Shown piece by piece: positions 20,854 through 32,449 of a stretch of 64,000 nt of DNA (its first letter is position 1; the number at the start of each line of letters is the position of its first letter). A program made the translations under genes and the position numbers. Under the pieces are notes generated by a model, which worked only from the letters and a program-made list of their open reading frames with translations, was not told where the DNA came from and did no database searches. Source of the stretch: Protea cynaroides (taxonomy: Eukaryota; Streptophyta; Magnoliopsida; Proteales; Proteaceae). Location: assembly GCA_028583415.1 (NCBI GenBank), contig CM053271.1:88461534-88525533 (forward strand), written 5' to 3'.

Positions 20854-22346
20854 TTAAAAAGAGAATAATACATCTATTAAAAGGAGAAACAAGTTGACAT
20901 GCAATGAGAGTGAAACAAAGTGTAAATATATATCTAAAGCAGAGTACAGTCCACAACCCGGACAATTACTGGGAAGTGCGGGAAAAACAAAAAAGTACAA
21001 TCGGGAAGCGGGAGGCGAAGGAGGAGGTGGAGCCTCACGATCTCCGTCGTAGTCCTCGGCATAGACTCTAGTCAACCGGGCTATCCGAGTGCGGGTCATC
21101 GTAGACTAGCCGTAAGATCGGCTACTCTCCGTCGGTTGCACTCCGGATCTCCATGAGCTCACCTATCCGTGCGTCGGATGTGTCTCGAGCAGCCAACAGC
21201 TCATCCACTCTCATGCGTTGAGCATCTAGCAACTCCTCCATCCTCAGGTCCGATCTGTGTTGAGTCTCTCTGATCTCGCGCAACATCTCCATCATATCAG
21301 AAGACGGATGCGAAGGACCAGCCTCATGAGAAGGACCAGTCTCAGTACAGAATCGGTCGCATGCGAAGTACCAACTCCAGCCGCATGTGTAGGTGAAGGC
21401 GGGGGTATCACGTCGACGTCCATGTACATACGATCATCATCGTCGATGGGATCCACCGAGCTCTAGCAGCGGTAGCAGCAGCCTCGGCATCAGCCACCTC
21501 AACCCGAGTGTGAGGGCGCACCATTGCGTTCCTCTCATCATCGCTAACCTTGGCGTCTCGAAGTCCCATCTTGCATATAGCCTCCCAATCTAGGCGGCGA
21601 GAATGTTTTCTCCTGAATCTTCTCATCTACCAGGTCAACCCCCGGATGAATCAACGGTGTGGTGATCATACGTCCATAGGGTAGATTACCCCTATGACCG
21701 GACAACGTAGCACCGATCATCGTCCGCATGATGATGTAAGGAAGATAGACGGGCTGATGAGTGCATATACCGTAGATCAAAAACTGGGTCAGTTGAGACA
21801 CCCTCTCATAGTGCCCACTGCGGGATCAAGTTGTGCTTGAATGATCCTCTGAGAACACCGGGAGCCGGACGCAAGTAGCACCCCTCATCCGCCGTGATCG
21901 GGCTGTAATAACCGACTATCAATCTCGGCCCGCAACCACATCTCAATAAAGTCGTGCTCACCCAAGTACAGTACACCATAGGACCATCATAAGGAATGCC
22001 CAACAGGTCGGCCCGGCTGCCGATAATCAAAGGAAATCTGCACCCCCTTGACGTAGCTAGTGATGCGCAACTCCTAACCAAGCTCCACATCGTTGTGGTT
22101 TCCCACAATCCGAAGGTTACAAGAGAACGGCGCACTAACTCGGACGTGTGCACGCATCGTATGTGATGACAGGGAGCCACCCCATATCACCAAAAGCTCT
22201 CTCTACATTGAACAAGGCTAGCTCGGCCCGGGTTCATCATACGACCCCTTCCACTTTCTTGTATGTATAGTAGGCATCCGTGCCTCGGCTTCATTGGAGC
22301 GGAAGAGAAGCGGATCACGAACTCCGGGTACTTTGGTACGAACCAT
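20854..22346 (-). pseudogene. Element B antisense accessory ORF (aORF)
   Basis: Starts MVRTKVPGVRDPLLFRSNEAEA at 22346, pointing toward the 5' LTR. Recognisable downstream: FGDMGWLPVITYDACTRP, QPVYLPYIIMRTMIGATL (about 21740), DWEAICKMGLRDAKVSDDERN (about 21570), a coiled-coil repeat region and IARLTRVYAEDYDGDREAPPPPSPPAS. The normal stop after PPAS is lost (TGA to CGA), and frameshifts break the N-terminal half. Same family as the aORFs at 33672, 47477 and 62287. Function unknown; the N-terminal domain resembles the plant-transposon family Transposase_32. Confidence 0.7.
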
Positions 22347-22929
22347 AGTATTCGTAGATAAGAAAGAAAAAGGAAAACAAGGAGTTAATAAGATAAAAAT
22401 TTAAAAATTGGGGATTATAACGACGTAAGTTGGTCAAAAGCCTCACTTTTCACCCATACAAGTGGGCGGGAGGACCTACGTAAGTTCCAACACATCATAC
22501 AACGGTTAAAAGGAAGGAAATTCTAACGGACAAGGTCCAATTTGAAGGAATCGCAAGAAATCGAAAAATTTCAACAAATTAGGGCAAAAAGAGAAAAAAT
22601 TTAAGTTTCTCGATAACCAACCGATGAAACTCAAAAATTTTTGAGGGCTTTCGTTCCTCAAGACACCAACAACAAAAGCCCCCAATAAAAATCGAATTTT
22701 CTTGTTGGAAAAAGTTTAATTTGAAAAATACAAGTTAAATGGGCAAAAACCTAGGAATGGAAACCTAAAAACAGGTAAAAATGGGAAAGCATACCTGTAG
22801 GGTTGAAGTGGATGTCGAAACTCGGACTAAAACCGATCCACAACAGTGAAGTAGCACTGTAGAAACTCGGAGAGAAGAGGCGAGTCAAAACAAAATGACC
22901 CAAAATCAGACTTTAAAAATCTGATTTTT

Positions 22930-23075
22930 GGTCAGAGGGTCGGATAACTCGACCAGAGCCATCGACCCTCTGATCGACCCTCTAATCGACCCTCGGCTCT
23001 CGGGAATCGACGGGAAAAAACAAGGGTCGGACATTAAGGGTCGACATACCATCGACCCTCACCATCGACCTGTAT
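22930..23075. promoter_or_regulatory. Internal motif cluster of B, between aORF and gag
   Basis: Contains TCGACCCTC four times plus GAGGGTCGG and AGGGTCGAC, the same words as the two LTR clusters of B. It lies 589 bases upstream of the aORF ATG and 135 bases upstream of the gag ATG. The spacing is nearly identical in C and D, whose words differ. Confidence 0.6.
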
Positions 23076-23209
23076 AGAAAAGACAGTATTTTGTTTATAA
23101 AATGAGCTAGGATTGGAATTGATTATTGGTTAGCGTGCCTACATGACATATAAATGATTTCTCACCTATTTTGATGATTTTCAGGCACCACCAATCATCG
23201 AAAAGAAAT

Positions 23210-24448
23210 ATGTCTAGACGTAGAGTTACCCGACAGACCCAAAATACAGTCCCACCACCACCACCAGTGGAGGAGACTAGTCAAGAGAATAACCATGCAC
23301 GGGGTAATCCGGGAACCGGCAAACCCTACAAATTTGCCACCTCCACCACCGGAGCTAGCAACCGTGGTTATGAACCTAGCTCAGCGGCTACAACGGATGC
23401 AACTCGCACAAGCTCAAATGCAGGTTGCCATGGGGATTATGTATCATGCCACTCAGCTGCACCCATACACATTGGGCAAGCCGGGGCAGCACTAGTGGGT
23501 AACCACCCAGCTCCTCGGACACCTCAACAACCGGCTGCACTAATTCCGGTGCAGGGTCCCGAAGCAGCACAAGGGATGTACAACTATCCACCCCTATGTT
23601 TGGGGCATACCAAAATCAAGCTGGATCACTCCCGGCTAGTGGAGAGATTTTTGAAAATAAAACCGAGAGAATTCAGCGGTAAGCCGTCCGATCCACCCGT
23701 GGCCAGCACACTGGATAGACGAGATGGAAAGGAACTTCCTTATGATGACTATCACCGAGGAAGAGAAAGTACTATGCGCCCACCTTCATGCTCAAAGGCG
23801 ACGCACACCATTGGTGGAAATCTACAAAGACGTACTTATTGACCAAGCACGCCCTACCGACATGGGCTATATATAAAGAAGCGTTCTTCGAGAAGTATTT
23901 CCCAAGAAGCTTGGAGATTCAATGGAGAAAGAGTTCTTGAGTCCGTACCAGGGCGGATGTCCGTAGACTCATATCAACAACGCTATGAAGAGCTGTTTTT
24001 CTTCGCACCGGCTAGTATGCAGGAAGAAGATACCAAAACCCGTAGGTTTGTCGCGGGACTAAGAGGAAGCATAAGAGAAAATGTTCTGGGCTTAGAGAAA
24101 AAAATCTACAACGAAGCTGTCCAGATTGCTCGAGTAATCGAATCGAGCCCGAAGGAGAGTTATTTCTCCCAGAACAGAGGCATCAAGAGACCAGCCGGAA
24201 ACTCCTACAACGGAGGCAATAATAGGACGTATAAACCTTTTCGTCCTCGGAATTTTGCTCTTGCACCAAAGTCTACTTCCGCAGCTCAACCACGACCAAA
24301 GCCAAATTCGAAGCCCCGAAATGCTATAATCGCAACCAACCGGGGCATATGGCAAGAGAATGCCCAAAACCCAAGAAGCGATTACATCAAGGACGGGTAT
24401 ATGCGATTACATCAGAGGATGCTGCCGCATCGCCTGATGTGGTCATAG
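23210..24448 (+). pseudogene. gag: Element B gag
   Basis: Start MSRRRVTRQTQN with PPPPPVEE matches the start of C (61335) and D (50949). Followed by a Gln/Ala-rich region, LDHSRLVERFLKIKPREFSGKP, the Retrotrans_gag core (HHWWKSTKTYLL, YKEAFFEKYFPRS), YEELFFFAPASMQEEDTKTRRFVAGLRGSIRENVLG, and a decayed zinc knuckle (QPGHMARECPKPKK, in a shifted frame). At least three frameshifts. Just upstream TTTTGATGATTTTCAG at about 23168-23183 could be a leader splice acceptor. Confidence 0.8.
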
Positions 24449-24499
24449 GTATGACCGAAACCTTTAAGATTATAATTTCATTGATTGAGCATGTAGACT

Positions 24500-24900
24500 A
24501 AGTAAAAATGAATCACAGGTATCGTACCTATCAATGGCATATCCGCCAGAGTACTCTTTGATTCAGGAGCTACTCATTCATTTATATCTGTGTCGTTTGG
24601 AAAGAAGACCAATTTACCCATCAAAACATTAGACTACAAATTACTTGTACGGTCACCGATGGGATTAGAAGTGGAATTAGAGAAAGGTTATGGGCCATGT
24701 CCAGTTCTCATTGGCGAAAACCTTAGATGCAACTTTAATACAACTTGAGATGGCAGACTTTGACGTCATCTTGGGAATGGACTGGTTAGCTCGACATTCA
24801 GCAAACTTATTATGCGCCGAAAAGAAGCTAACGTTCAAAGACGAAGAAGGAGCAGAGGGGAACTACCCGGATTACCACCCGACCGAGCCACGGAGTTTGT
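24500..24900 (+). pseudogene. pol: Element B protease region
   Basis: Active site RVLFDSGATHSFISVSFGKK (24550-24605), followed by LVRSPMGLEVELEKGYGPCP and DFDVILGMDWLARHSANLL. After FKDEEGAE the sequence jumps to LPGLPPDRATEF; compared with element C about 60 residues of the PR-RT linker are deleted. Confidence 0.8.
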
Positions 24901-26053
24901 AATAGACCTTCTACCCGGAGCCGCACCAGTATCAAAAGCACCTTATAGAATGGCTCCTACTGAACTGAAGGAATTAAAAGTGCAATTACAAGAACTGCTG
25001 GATAAAGGTTATATTAGACCCAGTATATCTCCATGGGGAGCACCGGTGTTGTTCGTAAAGAAGAATGATGGTAGCATTCGATTATGTATCGACTATCGAG
25101 AGTTGAATAAGCTGACAATCAAGAATCGATATCCGCTACCTCGGATCGATGACTTGTTCGATCGATTCCGGGAGCAAAAGTATTTTCAAAGATCGATCTT
25201 CGATCGGGCTATCATCAACCGAAGATTAAAGAAGGTGACATTCGAAGACAGCCTTCTGGACAAGATACGGACATTATGAATTCTTAGTAATGTCATTCGG
25301 ATTAACTAATGCACCGGCAACGTTCATGGAACTTATGAACCGAGTCTTCCACGATATGTTGGACACGTCGGTTATAGTATTTATTGATGACATATTGGTA
25401 TACTCCAAGGATAAGGAAACCCATGTCAAGAACCTAAACGCAGCCCTACAGCGTTTAAGGAAAGAGAAGTTATATGCCAAATTTTCAAAGTACGAGTTTT
25501 GGCTAAGTGAAGTCGCCTTTCTAGGCCATGTAGTATCCAAACGAAGGAATCAAAGTGGACCCCGATGAAGATCGAGGCTATCGTAAAGTGGGAAGCACCA
25601 AAGAGCATTTCAGAAATTAGAAGTTTTCTGGGTCTAGCTGGTTATTATCGGAGATTCGTAGAAGACTATTCTCGGATTGCCGTACCTCTCACCAGTTTGA
25701 CCAAGAAAGGAGAAAAGTTTGTATGGGTGGATAAGTGTGAAAAGAGTTTTCAAACATTGAAGACCAGATTGATATCTGCCCCGATTTTGACTATTCCTAT
25801 TCCAGGACAGACGTTTACCTTATATACTGATGCGTCGGGATTGGGATTAGGATGTGTGCTTATGCAAGGAGAGCAAGTGATTGCCTATGCCTCGAGATAA
25901 TTAAAGGTACATGAGAAAAATTAGCCCACTCATGATTTGGAGTTAGCGGCAGTAGTACATGCTGTCAAGATATGGAGACACTACCTATACGGAGAGAAAT
26001 TTCAAATCAAGTCGGACCATAAAAGTCTTACTTATTTATTTAATTAGAAGGAG
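24880..26053 (+). pseudogene. pol: Element B reverse transcriptase and RNase H
   Basis: RT: APYRMAPTELKELKVQLQ, IRLCIDYRELNKLTIKNRYPLPRIDDLFD, two small frameshifts at 25180-25290, then MSFGLTNAPATFMELMNRVF and the catalytic box VIVFIDDILVYSK, intact. RNase H: FTLYTDASGLGLGCVLMQ with catalytic Asp, QVIAYASR, then HDLELAAVVHA and a partially broken end. Short indels are the main damage. Confidence 0.85.
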
Positions 26054-27827
26054 TTGAATATGAGACAAAGAAGATGGCGGGAACTATTGAAAGACTATGA
26101 TTGTGATATCCAGTATCATCCAGGAAAAGCGAACGTAGTAGCAGATGCATTGAGAAGAAAAGCAATGATAAAATCTCAAGGAGAAGTTAGCACGACTGCG
26201 GTAATGTGCACTACCGGAATGGTATTCAATCACGGCAACGAGCAGTATGTGATAGACACAACGGATGGATCAGCCAATCAAGGGTATATTCATCGATTTT
26301 TGAATATGTTCACAGCATTGGAGATTATACCAGATATAGTGGATGAAGTAAAGATAGCGATCAAAGCAGATCCTTATCTGAGAACAGTACACGAAGATAT
26401 TGAGAAAGGTAGGACTAACCCTGAGTTCACCTTGGATGACGAGAAGGTACTGAAATACAAATGAAGAATATGTGTACCCGAAACAGAAAGTGTAGACATT
26501 AGACATCGACTCATGAAAGAAGCCCACACCACCATCTACTCGGTACATCCTGGAAGTACAAAGATGTATCATGACCTAAAGAAATTATACTGGTGGAGGA
26601 GAATGAAAGCAGATGTAGCTAAGTTCGTGTCTCAATGCCTAAATTGTCAGAAAGTAAAGGCTGAACGACAAAGACCCTGCAGGACTATTGCAGCCGTTAC
26701 CGGAACCAGCATGGAAATGGGACTGCATCACTATGGACTTCGTTACGGGACTACCATTGACTCCTCGAGTAGTTGACGCAGTTTGGGTGATTGTAGACCG
26801 TCTGACAAAGACAGCTCATTTCATACCTATACGACCTCAGTATACACTGGAAAGGTTAGCAAAGCTGTATGTGGATAACATTGTTCGCTTACACGGTGTA
26901 CCAAAAAGCATTGTGTCAGATAGAGATCCACGATTTACTTCTAAATTTTGGGAAGGATTGCAAAAGGCTATGGGTACAACGTTGAAGTTCAGTACTGCAT
27001 TCCACCCACAGACAGATGGACAGTCAGAGCGCACAATTCAAATTCTAGAAGATATGCTACGAGCATGTGTAATTGATTTCAAGGGATCATGGGATGAAAG
27101 GTTACCATTGATCGAGTTCGCTTATAACAATAGCTATCAGGCTACTATACAGATGTCACCTTATGAAGCACTGTATGGCAAAAAGTGTCGAACTCCTTTG
27201 TTTTGGAATGAAGTTGGAGAACGTAGTATTGTTGGACCAGAATTTGTTGAAGAGACTTGTCGAGTGGTCGACATTATCAAGGAAATAGTAAGAACAGCTC
27301 GAACCGTCGGGAAGCAATATGCGGATACTCGACGAAGAGATCTGGAGTTCGCCGTAGGTGATAAAGTATTTTTAAAGGTATCGCCTATGCGAGGATTGAA
27401 AAGGTTCGGACAAAAAGGGAAACTAAGTCCAAGATATGTCGAGCCATATGAAATTCTGGCTAAGCGTGGAAAAGTAGCTTATCAGTTAGCACTACCACTA
27501 TCTATGTCAAGTGTGCATGACGTATTTCACATATCCTTATTGAAGAAGTATGTCAAAGACCCAACGCATGTTTTGATAGTGGATTTGCCAGAATTGACTG
27601 ATGATTTGACATTTGATGTAACACCAACGGAAATCACTAGTCGAAAGGTTCAACTTCTACGCAACAGAGATATCTACTATGTTAAGATCACATGGAAAAG
27701 TAGAGACATGGAAGAAGTTACATGGGAAGAAGAAAATGCTATGCGGAAGCAATACCCTCACTTATTTGATTCAGAAGGTACGTCCAATTTCGAGGACGAA
27801 ATTTTTATAAGTTGGGGGGAGTTGTAA
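26054..27827 (+). pseudogene. pol: Element B integrase with degenerate chromodomain
   Basis: Zinc finger HTTIYSVHPG...CLNCQKVKAE (26520-26670); one extra base near 26680 shifts the frame. The 379-residue frame 26688-27827 then holds the whole catalytic core: first Asp in CITMDFVTGLP, second in VSDRDPRFTSKFW, Glu in SERTIQILEDML. The C-terminus has VHDVFHISLLKKYVKDP, a chromodomain-like VKITWKSRDMEEVTWEEENAM and NFEDEIFISWGEL. The stop codon TAA (27825-27827) lies inside the LTR terminus TGTAAG. Confidence 0.9.
27811..27822 (+). other. Polypurine tract of B
   Basis: GTTGGGGGGAGT directly before the 3' LTR TGTAAGACCC; overlaps the last codons of pol. Confidence 0.85.
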
Positions 27828-30138
27828 GACCCATGTCAAACTAACCCGGTCTTACCACCTTGAACCAGGTCTACCCATCATGGTCGAGTTAAATGGACCA
27901 AGGGCGTGAAGTAGAGCGAGATCCCAGGTATCAAATCGACCCAAAAACACTTAAAATAGAGGAAGGGTCGCATACCCAGCTAAACAGGGTCGACCCTCCC
28001 AAATCAGAAACTCAAACCCTTAAAAATTGGGAGAGGGTCGGACAGTGTCAGCCCACAGGGTTGACGGGATCATCGACCCTCTCATTGACCCTCACTTGCC
28101 GCCGAAACTGAAATTAGGAAATTTCCTAATTTTCGATTGGGATTCTTTTCAAATCTCAATGGGACTATTATAGGACATTCCTACTCTATTTAAAGGACAT
28201 CCCTAAGCCACTTTCACTCCTTTCACAACCCTAATTGAATTGAGAGAAAGAGAGAAGAAGGAAAAGAGGAAGAAAAGAGGCAAGAAAGAAGACTTAGCAA
28301 AAAGGAGAATAATTTCCAGAGAAAAGTAATCTTCTCAGGTATGGATACTAATTCCATGAGTTTCTACAGACCTTAGGTTAGATATGGTTGAGTGTAGGAT
28401 TTCGGAGAAACCCAAACCATCCATTCATGATTAGGTTTTCATGGAAAACCCTAGGATAATGCATGAAAGCCATCTAGGAGGATGAATCATGGTTTCAGAC
28501 CATGGAATAAATGTTTAATGGAATGTGGACGCAAGCCATAGGACCCCAAACACGAAGAATGAATTAAAAAGTGGAAATTAGACCAGAGTGCACCGAGGGT
28601 CGCATACAGGGTCGATAGACCCATCGACCCTAGGCACCTTGACCATCGACCCTCAGCATTCGGGAAGTTCGGGCGAGAGGGTAGGGTCGACGGACCCATC
28701 GACCCTATGTATCCCGAAGCATCGACCCTCCGATCGACCCTCGGTTAACGACATGGTTTTTAAATTCAGAATTAATTCTAATTAAATTCTATCGACTTTT
28801 TTAGGTTTGCTAGCATTATAATAACACTGTAGATGTGATTTTAAAGTTTGGAAAAGTATCTTATAGCAAACTAAGGTGAGGAACCTTAACTCCAAACTAA
28901 ATCGGTTAATAATAAACTGTTTTCTAATTCTTGAGTCCTATGCCATGTTTGATTCTATGCAAATATATTTGTAATGTGCATACAGCATGCCATCCAATAT
29001 TTCTATTACTTGTTCATGCATATTTACTTTATTGTTTATAACATGATGATGATGATGATGATAGGAATAGGCATGTGCTTGTATGTGTGTGGTTGATGTA
29101 CTTGATGCGGCGAGTATCGGGGAGGTGTGATGAGAACGTTAATAAACGTTAACCTTTGGCGGGTCTCAGCACTTTAGCTCTATCTCTAACTCAAGTCTTG
29201 TGCATTGACATCGTCGTATCGCCATTATCTTAGCAGAACTATTGTGTCGTAGGGTATCAGGGGAGGTGGTCTCGGTCCTTGTAGTCTCTGACTCTACCGG
29301 GGGGCCTTAGCTCTATCTCTATAGACATTCTAAGGGATGCTGGGGTGAGGCCTTGGATACACTGTTTGGCATTAGGATTGGTTAGTAGTGATCCCAGTTT
29401 GCAAGCCCTCGCTAACAGGGGCTTACGTGTTGGTATATCATTATATAGCAATAAACGTTAACCTTTGTTGTATAATGTTATGGTAGGGTGGATGGGGACG
29501 ACGATAAACATTAACCTTCGGGCGGACTTCCACACCCTGTGTATAGAGGCGGTGTCAATAAACGTTAACCTTTGACCACCCAACCTTTCTATTACGCATT
29601 GCAAACTATAAACCAGACCAAAGAGATAAATGAATGTGCATGCATATGTAATGTTGCATTGTTTTGGCTAGTCACTCAGCCGTGTTGTGTGCTCACCCCT
29701 CGACGTCGAATATTTTTAGTTGATGATGCAGGTTACACAGTTGAAGACTATATGAATGCTTCTACATACGGGACGGTAGCAGCAATGGACTGGAGTCGAA
29801 GATGATACACACGACTCCTCTTGCGAGTGCAACTCGTGTGTATTTGACTAGATATTTTTATAGGTTTCTTTATTGGATTTATAAGACATGTATTTGGTAC
29901 TTAAATATTTATGTCTCAGTTAAACACAGAATAATTTGCTATTATTTATGGATGTCATTTTAGTTCTCAGTTCATTTATTTATAAGACTTTCGCTATTGT
30001 GTATTTACTCTGATTATGATGGTGAGTGTATGAAGGTTCAGGTAACGTAGGGATAACCTATTTGAGATCCTGGTTGAACCATTGGTTATTTAGCGGTTCA
30101 TCACACCATTCTGAAATGTGCAGAATTGGGGTGTGTCA
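27823..30138 (+). mobile_element. Element B 3' LTR (complete)
   Basis: TGTAAGACCC to GGGGTGTGTCA, 2316 bases. Cluster 1 about 27965-28105, TATA CTATTTAAAG 28186-28195, cluster 2 28585-28745, AATAAACGTTAACCTTTG copies at 29141, 29450, 29503 (variant) and 29557, Cys-motif frame 29719-29851 (frameshifted by a small deletion near 29790). It supplies the full-length reference for the truncated 5' LTR. Confidence 0.92.
29719..29851 (+). pseudogene. LTR CxCxxC micro-ORF (B, 3' LTR copy, frameshifted)
   Basis: Same frame as 20299-20433 up to VAAMD, then a two-base deletion puts the SCECNSCVFD segment out of frame. Confidence 0.4.
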
Positions 30139-31224
30139 AGTACAATCTCTTTAGGTCATGGTACATCTTAGTACTTCCAAGATGTACTGAATATGGGGTG
30201 GAGTGGGCTTCTAACATGATTCAATTTCTGATTTCAGAGTCCTCATTCTCAAGTATGCACAAACATCTACAATACCTGAGTACCTTGTCTTCATCCAAAG
30301 TAAAGTCAGGATTGGTTCTACCCTTTTCTAAATCCTCTTGCACTGTCCTGAGGCATGGGTCTTGTAGGACTGCTATTTTTATCTCCTCTGTTAGGTCAGG
30401 TAAAATCTTCAATGCTGCAAACGTAAGGGTAAACTTGTGTATTAAGTCTTAGTCCACTGGATCATCTACTGACTCTAGTAGGTACTTTTCCTCATCCTCA
30501 GTTATGCCAGAAATTGCAGCACACAATGCAACACTTGCACTAGGTCCCACTTTCAGTTTGGACGTCCATTTCCAACTCAGACCATTTGCTACAACATTTG
30601 TTTTGCCAGGGTGATACTGAATGTCATAGTCATAGTCCTTGAGTAATTCTAACCACCTCCTCTACCTCATGTTCAAGTCCTTCTGTGTGCAGAGGTATGT
30701 CAGGCTTTTGTAGTCAGATTTGATCTGAAACTTTTTACCATATAAATAATGCCTTTAATTCTTGACTGCATAAATGACTGCTTCCAATTCTAGGTCATGT
30801 ATAGGTTAGTTCTTTTCATGCTCCTTCAATTGTCTTGAGGCGTAGGCAATCACCTGTTATCCTTGCATCAATACACATCCCAGTCCTATACCCGAGGCAT
30901 CTCTGTATAGTATAAATGGAAGGCCTGCTACAGAAATAGTCAATACAGGTACTGAGACCAGTCTCAACTTTAGTGTTTGGAAGCACTTCTCACATTCTTT
31001 CGTCTATATAAACTTATCACCCTTTTTGGTCAATCTAGTAAGTGGAACGATGATCTTGGAATAGTCTTCCACAAATCTTTTGTAATATCCAACTAAGCCA
31101 ATGAAGCTATGAATTTCAGCGACAGTCTTCGGTGCTTCCCATCCTACTATGGCTGCAATCTTACTTGGATCACCTTGATTCCTTCTACAGATACCACATG
31201 ACCTAAGAATGCCACTTCATCTAA
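30139..31224 (-). pseudogene. pol: Element A integrase N-terminus and RNase H
   Basis: Continuation of A beyond element B. Reading leftward from 31224: RNase H pieces including a TKKG-type linker and the Asp-containing YTDASG-like block (about 30905), HDLELEAVIYA, then ILPDLTEEIKIAVLQDPCLRTVQEDLEKGRTNPDFTL (30412-30290) and the zinc-finger start GSTKMYHDLK at the B junction. Multiple stops. Confidence 0.75.
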
Positions 31225-32111
31225 TTAGAATTCACACTTTTTAAACTTTGCATAGAGTTTATCTCCTCTTAGGCTCTGTAATGCAGCTCTCAAGTGCATT
31301 GCATGCGTCTCCTTGTCCTTGGAGTAGACCAAAATATCATCTATGAATACGATAACCGATGTGTCCAACATGTCAAGGAATACTCGGTTTATCAGTTCCA
31401 TAAATATTGCAAGTTCATTGGTCAACTCAAAGGACATTACAAGGAATTCGTAGTACTTATATCTTGTCCTGAAAGCTATCTTAGGAATGTCCATCTCCTT
31501 GATAATGAGTTGATGATACCTTGACCTCAGATTAATCTTTAAAAACACACTTGCACCTTATAGTTGATCGAACAAATCATCGAGTCTAGGTAGTGGGTAC
31601 CTGTTCTTGATGGTGAACTTGTTTAATTCACAATAGTCCATACATAGACGTACGCTACTGTCTTTCTTCTTAACAAATAGCACAGACACTCCCCAAGGCG
31701 ATATACTCGACCTTATGAATTCCTTGTCTAGTAACTCCTGTAACTGGGTTAACTCCTTCTACTCGGTAGGAGCATTCTGTAGGGTGCCCTAAACACTGAC
31801 GCTACCCCCTGGCAGAAGATCTATCACAAATTTAGTTGCCCTATCTGGTGGTAATCTAGGTAAGTGTTTTGGAAACACATTAGAAAACTCTCGTACTACC
31901 TCGACATCTTCCATTTTGGCAGTTCAGAGGTCACATCTACCACAGACACGAGGTATCTGACTCCTCCCTTCTCTAGACATCTCTTTGCTTTAAGGGTAGA
32001 GAGTATAAGTTTTCTCTTCCTAGGCAACTTAGCCCATTTGAAATTGAATTCCTTCCCTTCACTGTCCTTGAAGGCGATCTTCTTCTCAGCAAAAAATAGG
32101 TTTGCTGAGTG
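31225..32111 (-). pseudogene. pol: Element A reverse transcriptase
   Basis: The frame 31548-31225 carries KINLRSRYHQL, TRYKYYEFLVMSFELTNELAIFMELINRVF and the catalytic VIVFIDDILVYSKDKETH. The upstream part (31550-31850) holds RLCMDYCELNKFTIKNRYPLPRLDDLFDQL in pieces with stops. 31860-32110 is the PR-RT linker. Decayed but unambiguous. Confidence 0.8.
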
Positions 32112-32400
32112 CTAGGATAACCAATCCATTTCCAGGATAATATCAAAATCTGATATCTTAAGTTGAACTAGATTGGCTTCCAAATCCCGCCCCTCAATAT
32201 GCACTGGACAAGGTCCATAATATTCTTCTAACAGTACCTCCATTCCCATAGGTGATCTGACTAATAGACTTAGGTCCAAAATTTTGGTGGGTAGGTCTAG
32301 TCCCTTGCCAAATGACACTAGCACAAAGGAATGGGTGGCCCTTGAGTCGAATAGGACTCTAGCGGGTACCCCTGCTATGTTTACCGTACCTGAGGTTTTT
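32112..32400 (-). pseudogene. pol: Element A protease region
   Basis: Active site reads FDSRATHSF (Gly to Arg after DS) followed by LVSFGKGLDLPTKILDLSLLVRSPMGMEV and ISDFDIILEMDWLS. The active-site change should inactivate it. Confidence 0.75.
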
Positions 32401-32449
32401 AATTAGCCCTTAGTTCTACATGCTCATACAAATAAGGTAGTAACTAAAG

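Larger units (their letters stand above)
18593..30138 (+). mobile_element. Element B, Tekay-type chromovirus
   Basis: Order: 5' LTR 18593-20721 (start deleted), PBS 20725-20736, antisense aORF 22346-20854, motif cluster 22930-23075, gag from 23210, pol to 27827, PPT 27811-27822, 3' LTR 27823-30138. The two LTRs are alike to within a few percent (3 differences in 120 bases around 20220), making B one of the younger elements. The left junction is a deletion, so no target duplication is visible; AGTAC follows the right end. Confidence 0.9.
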
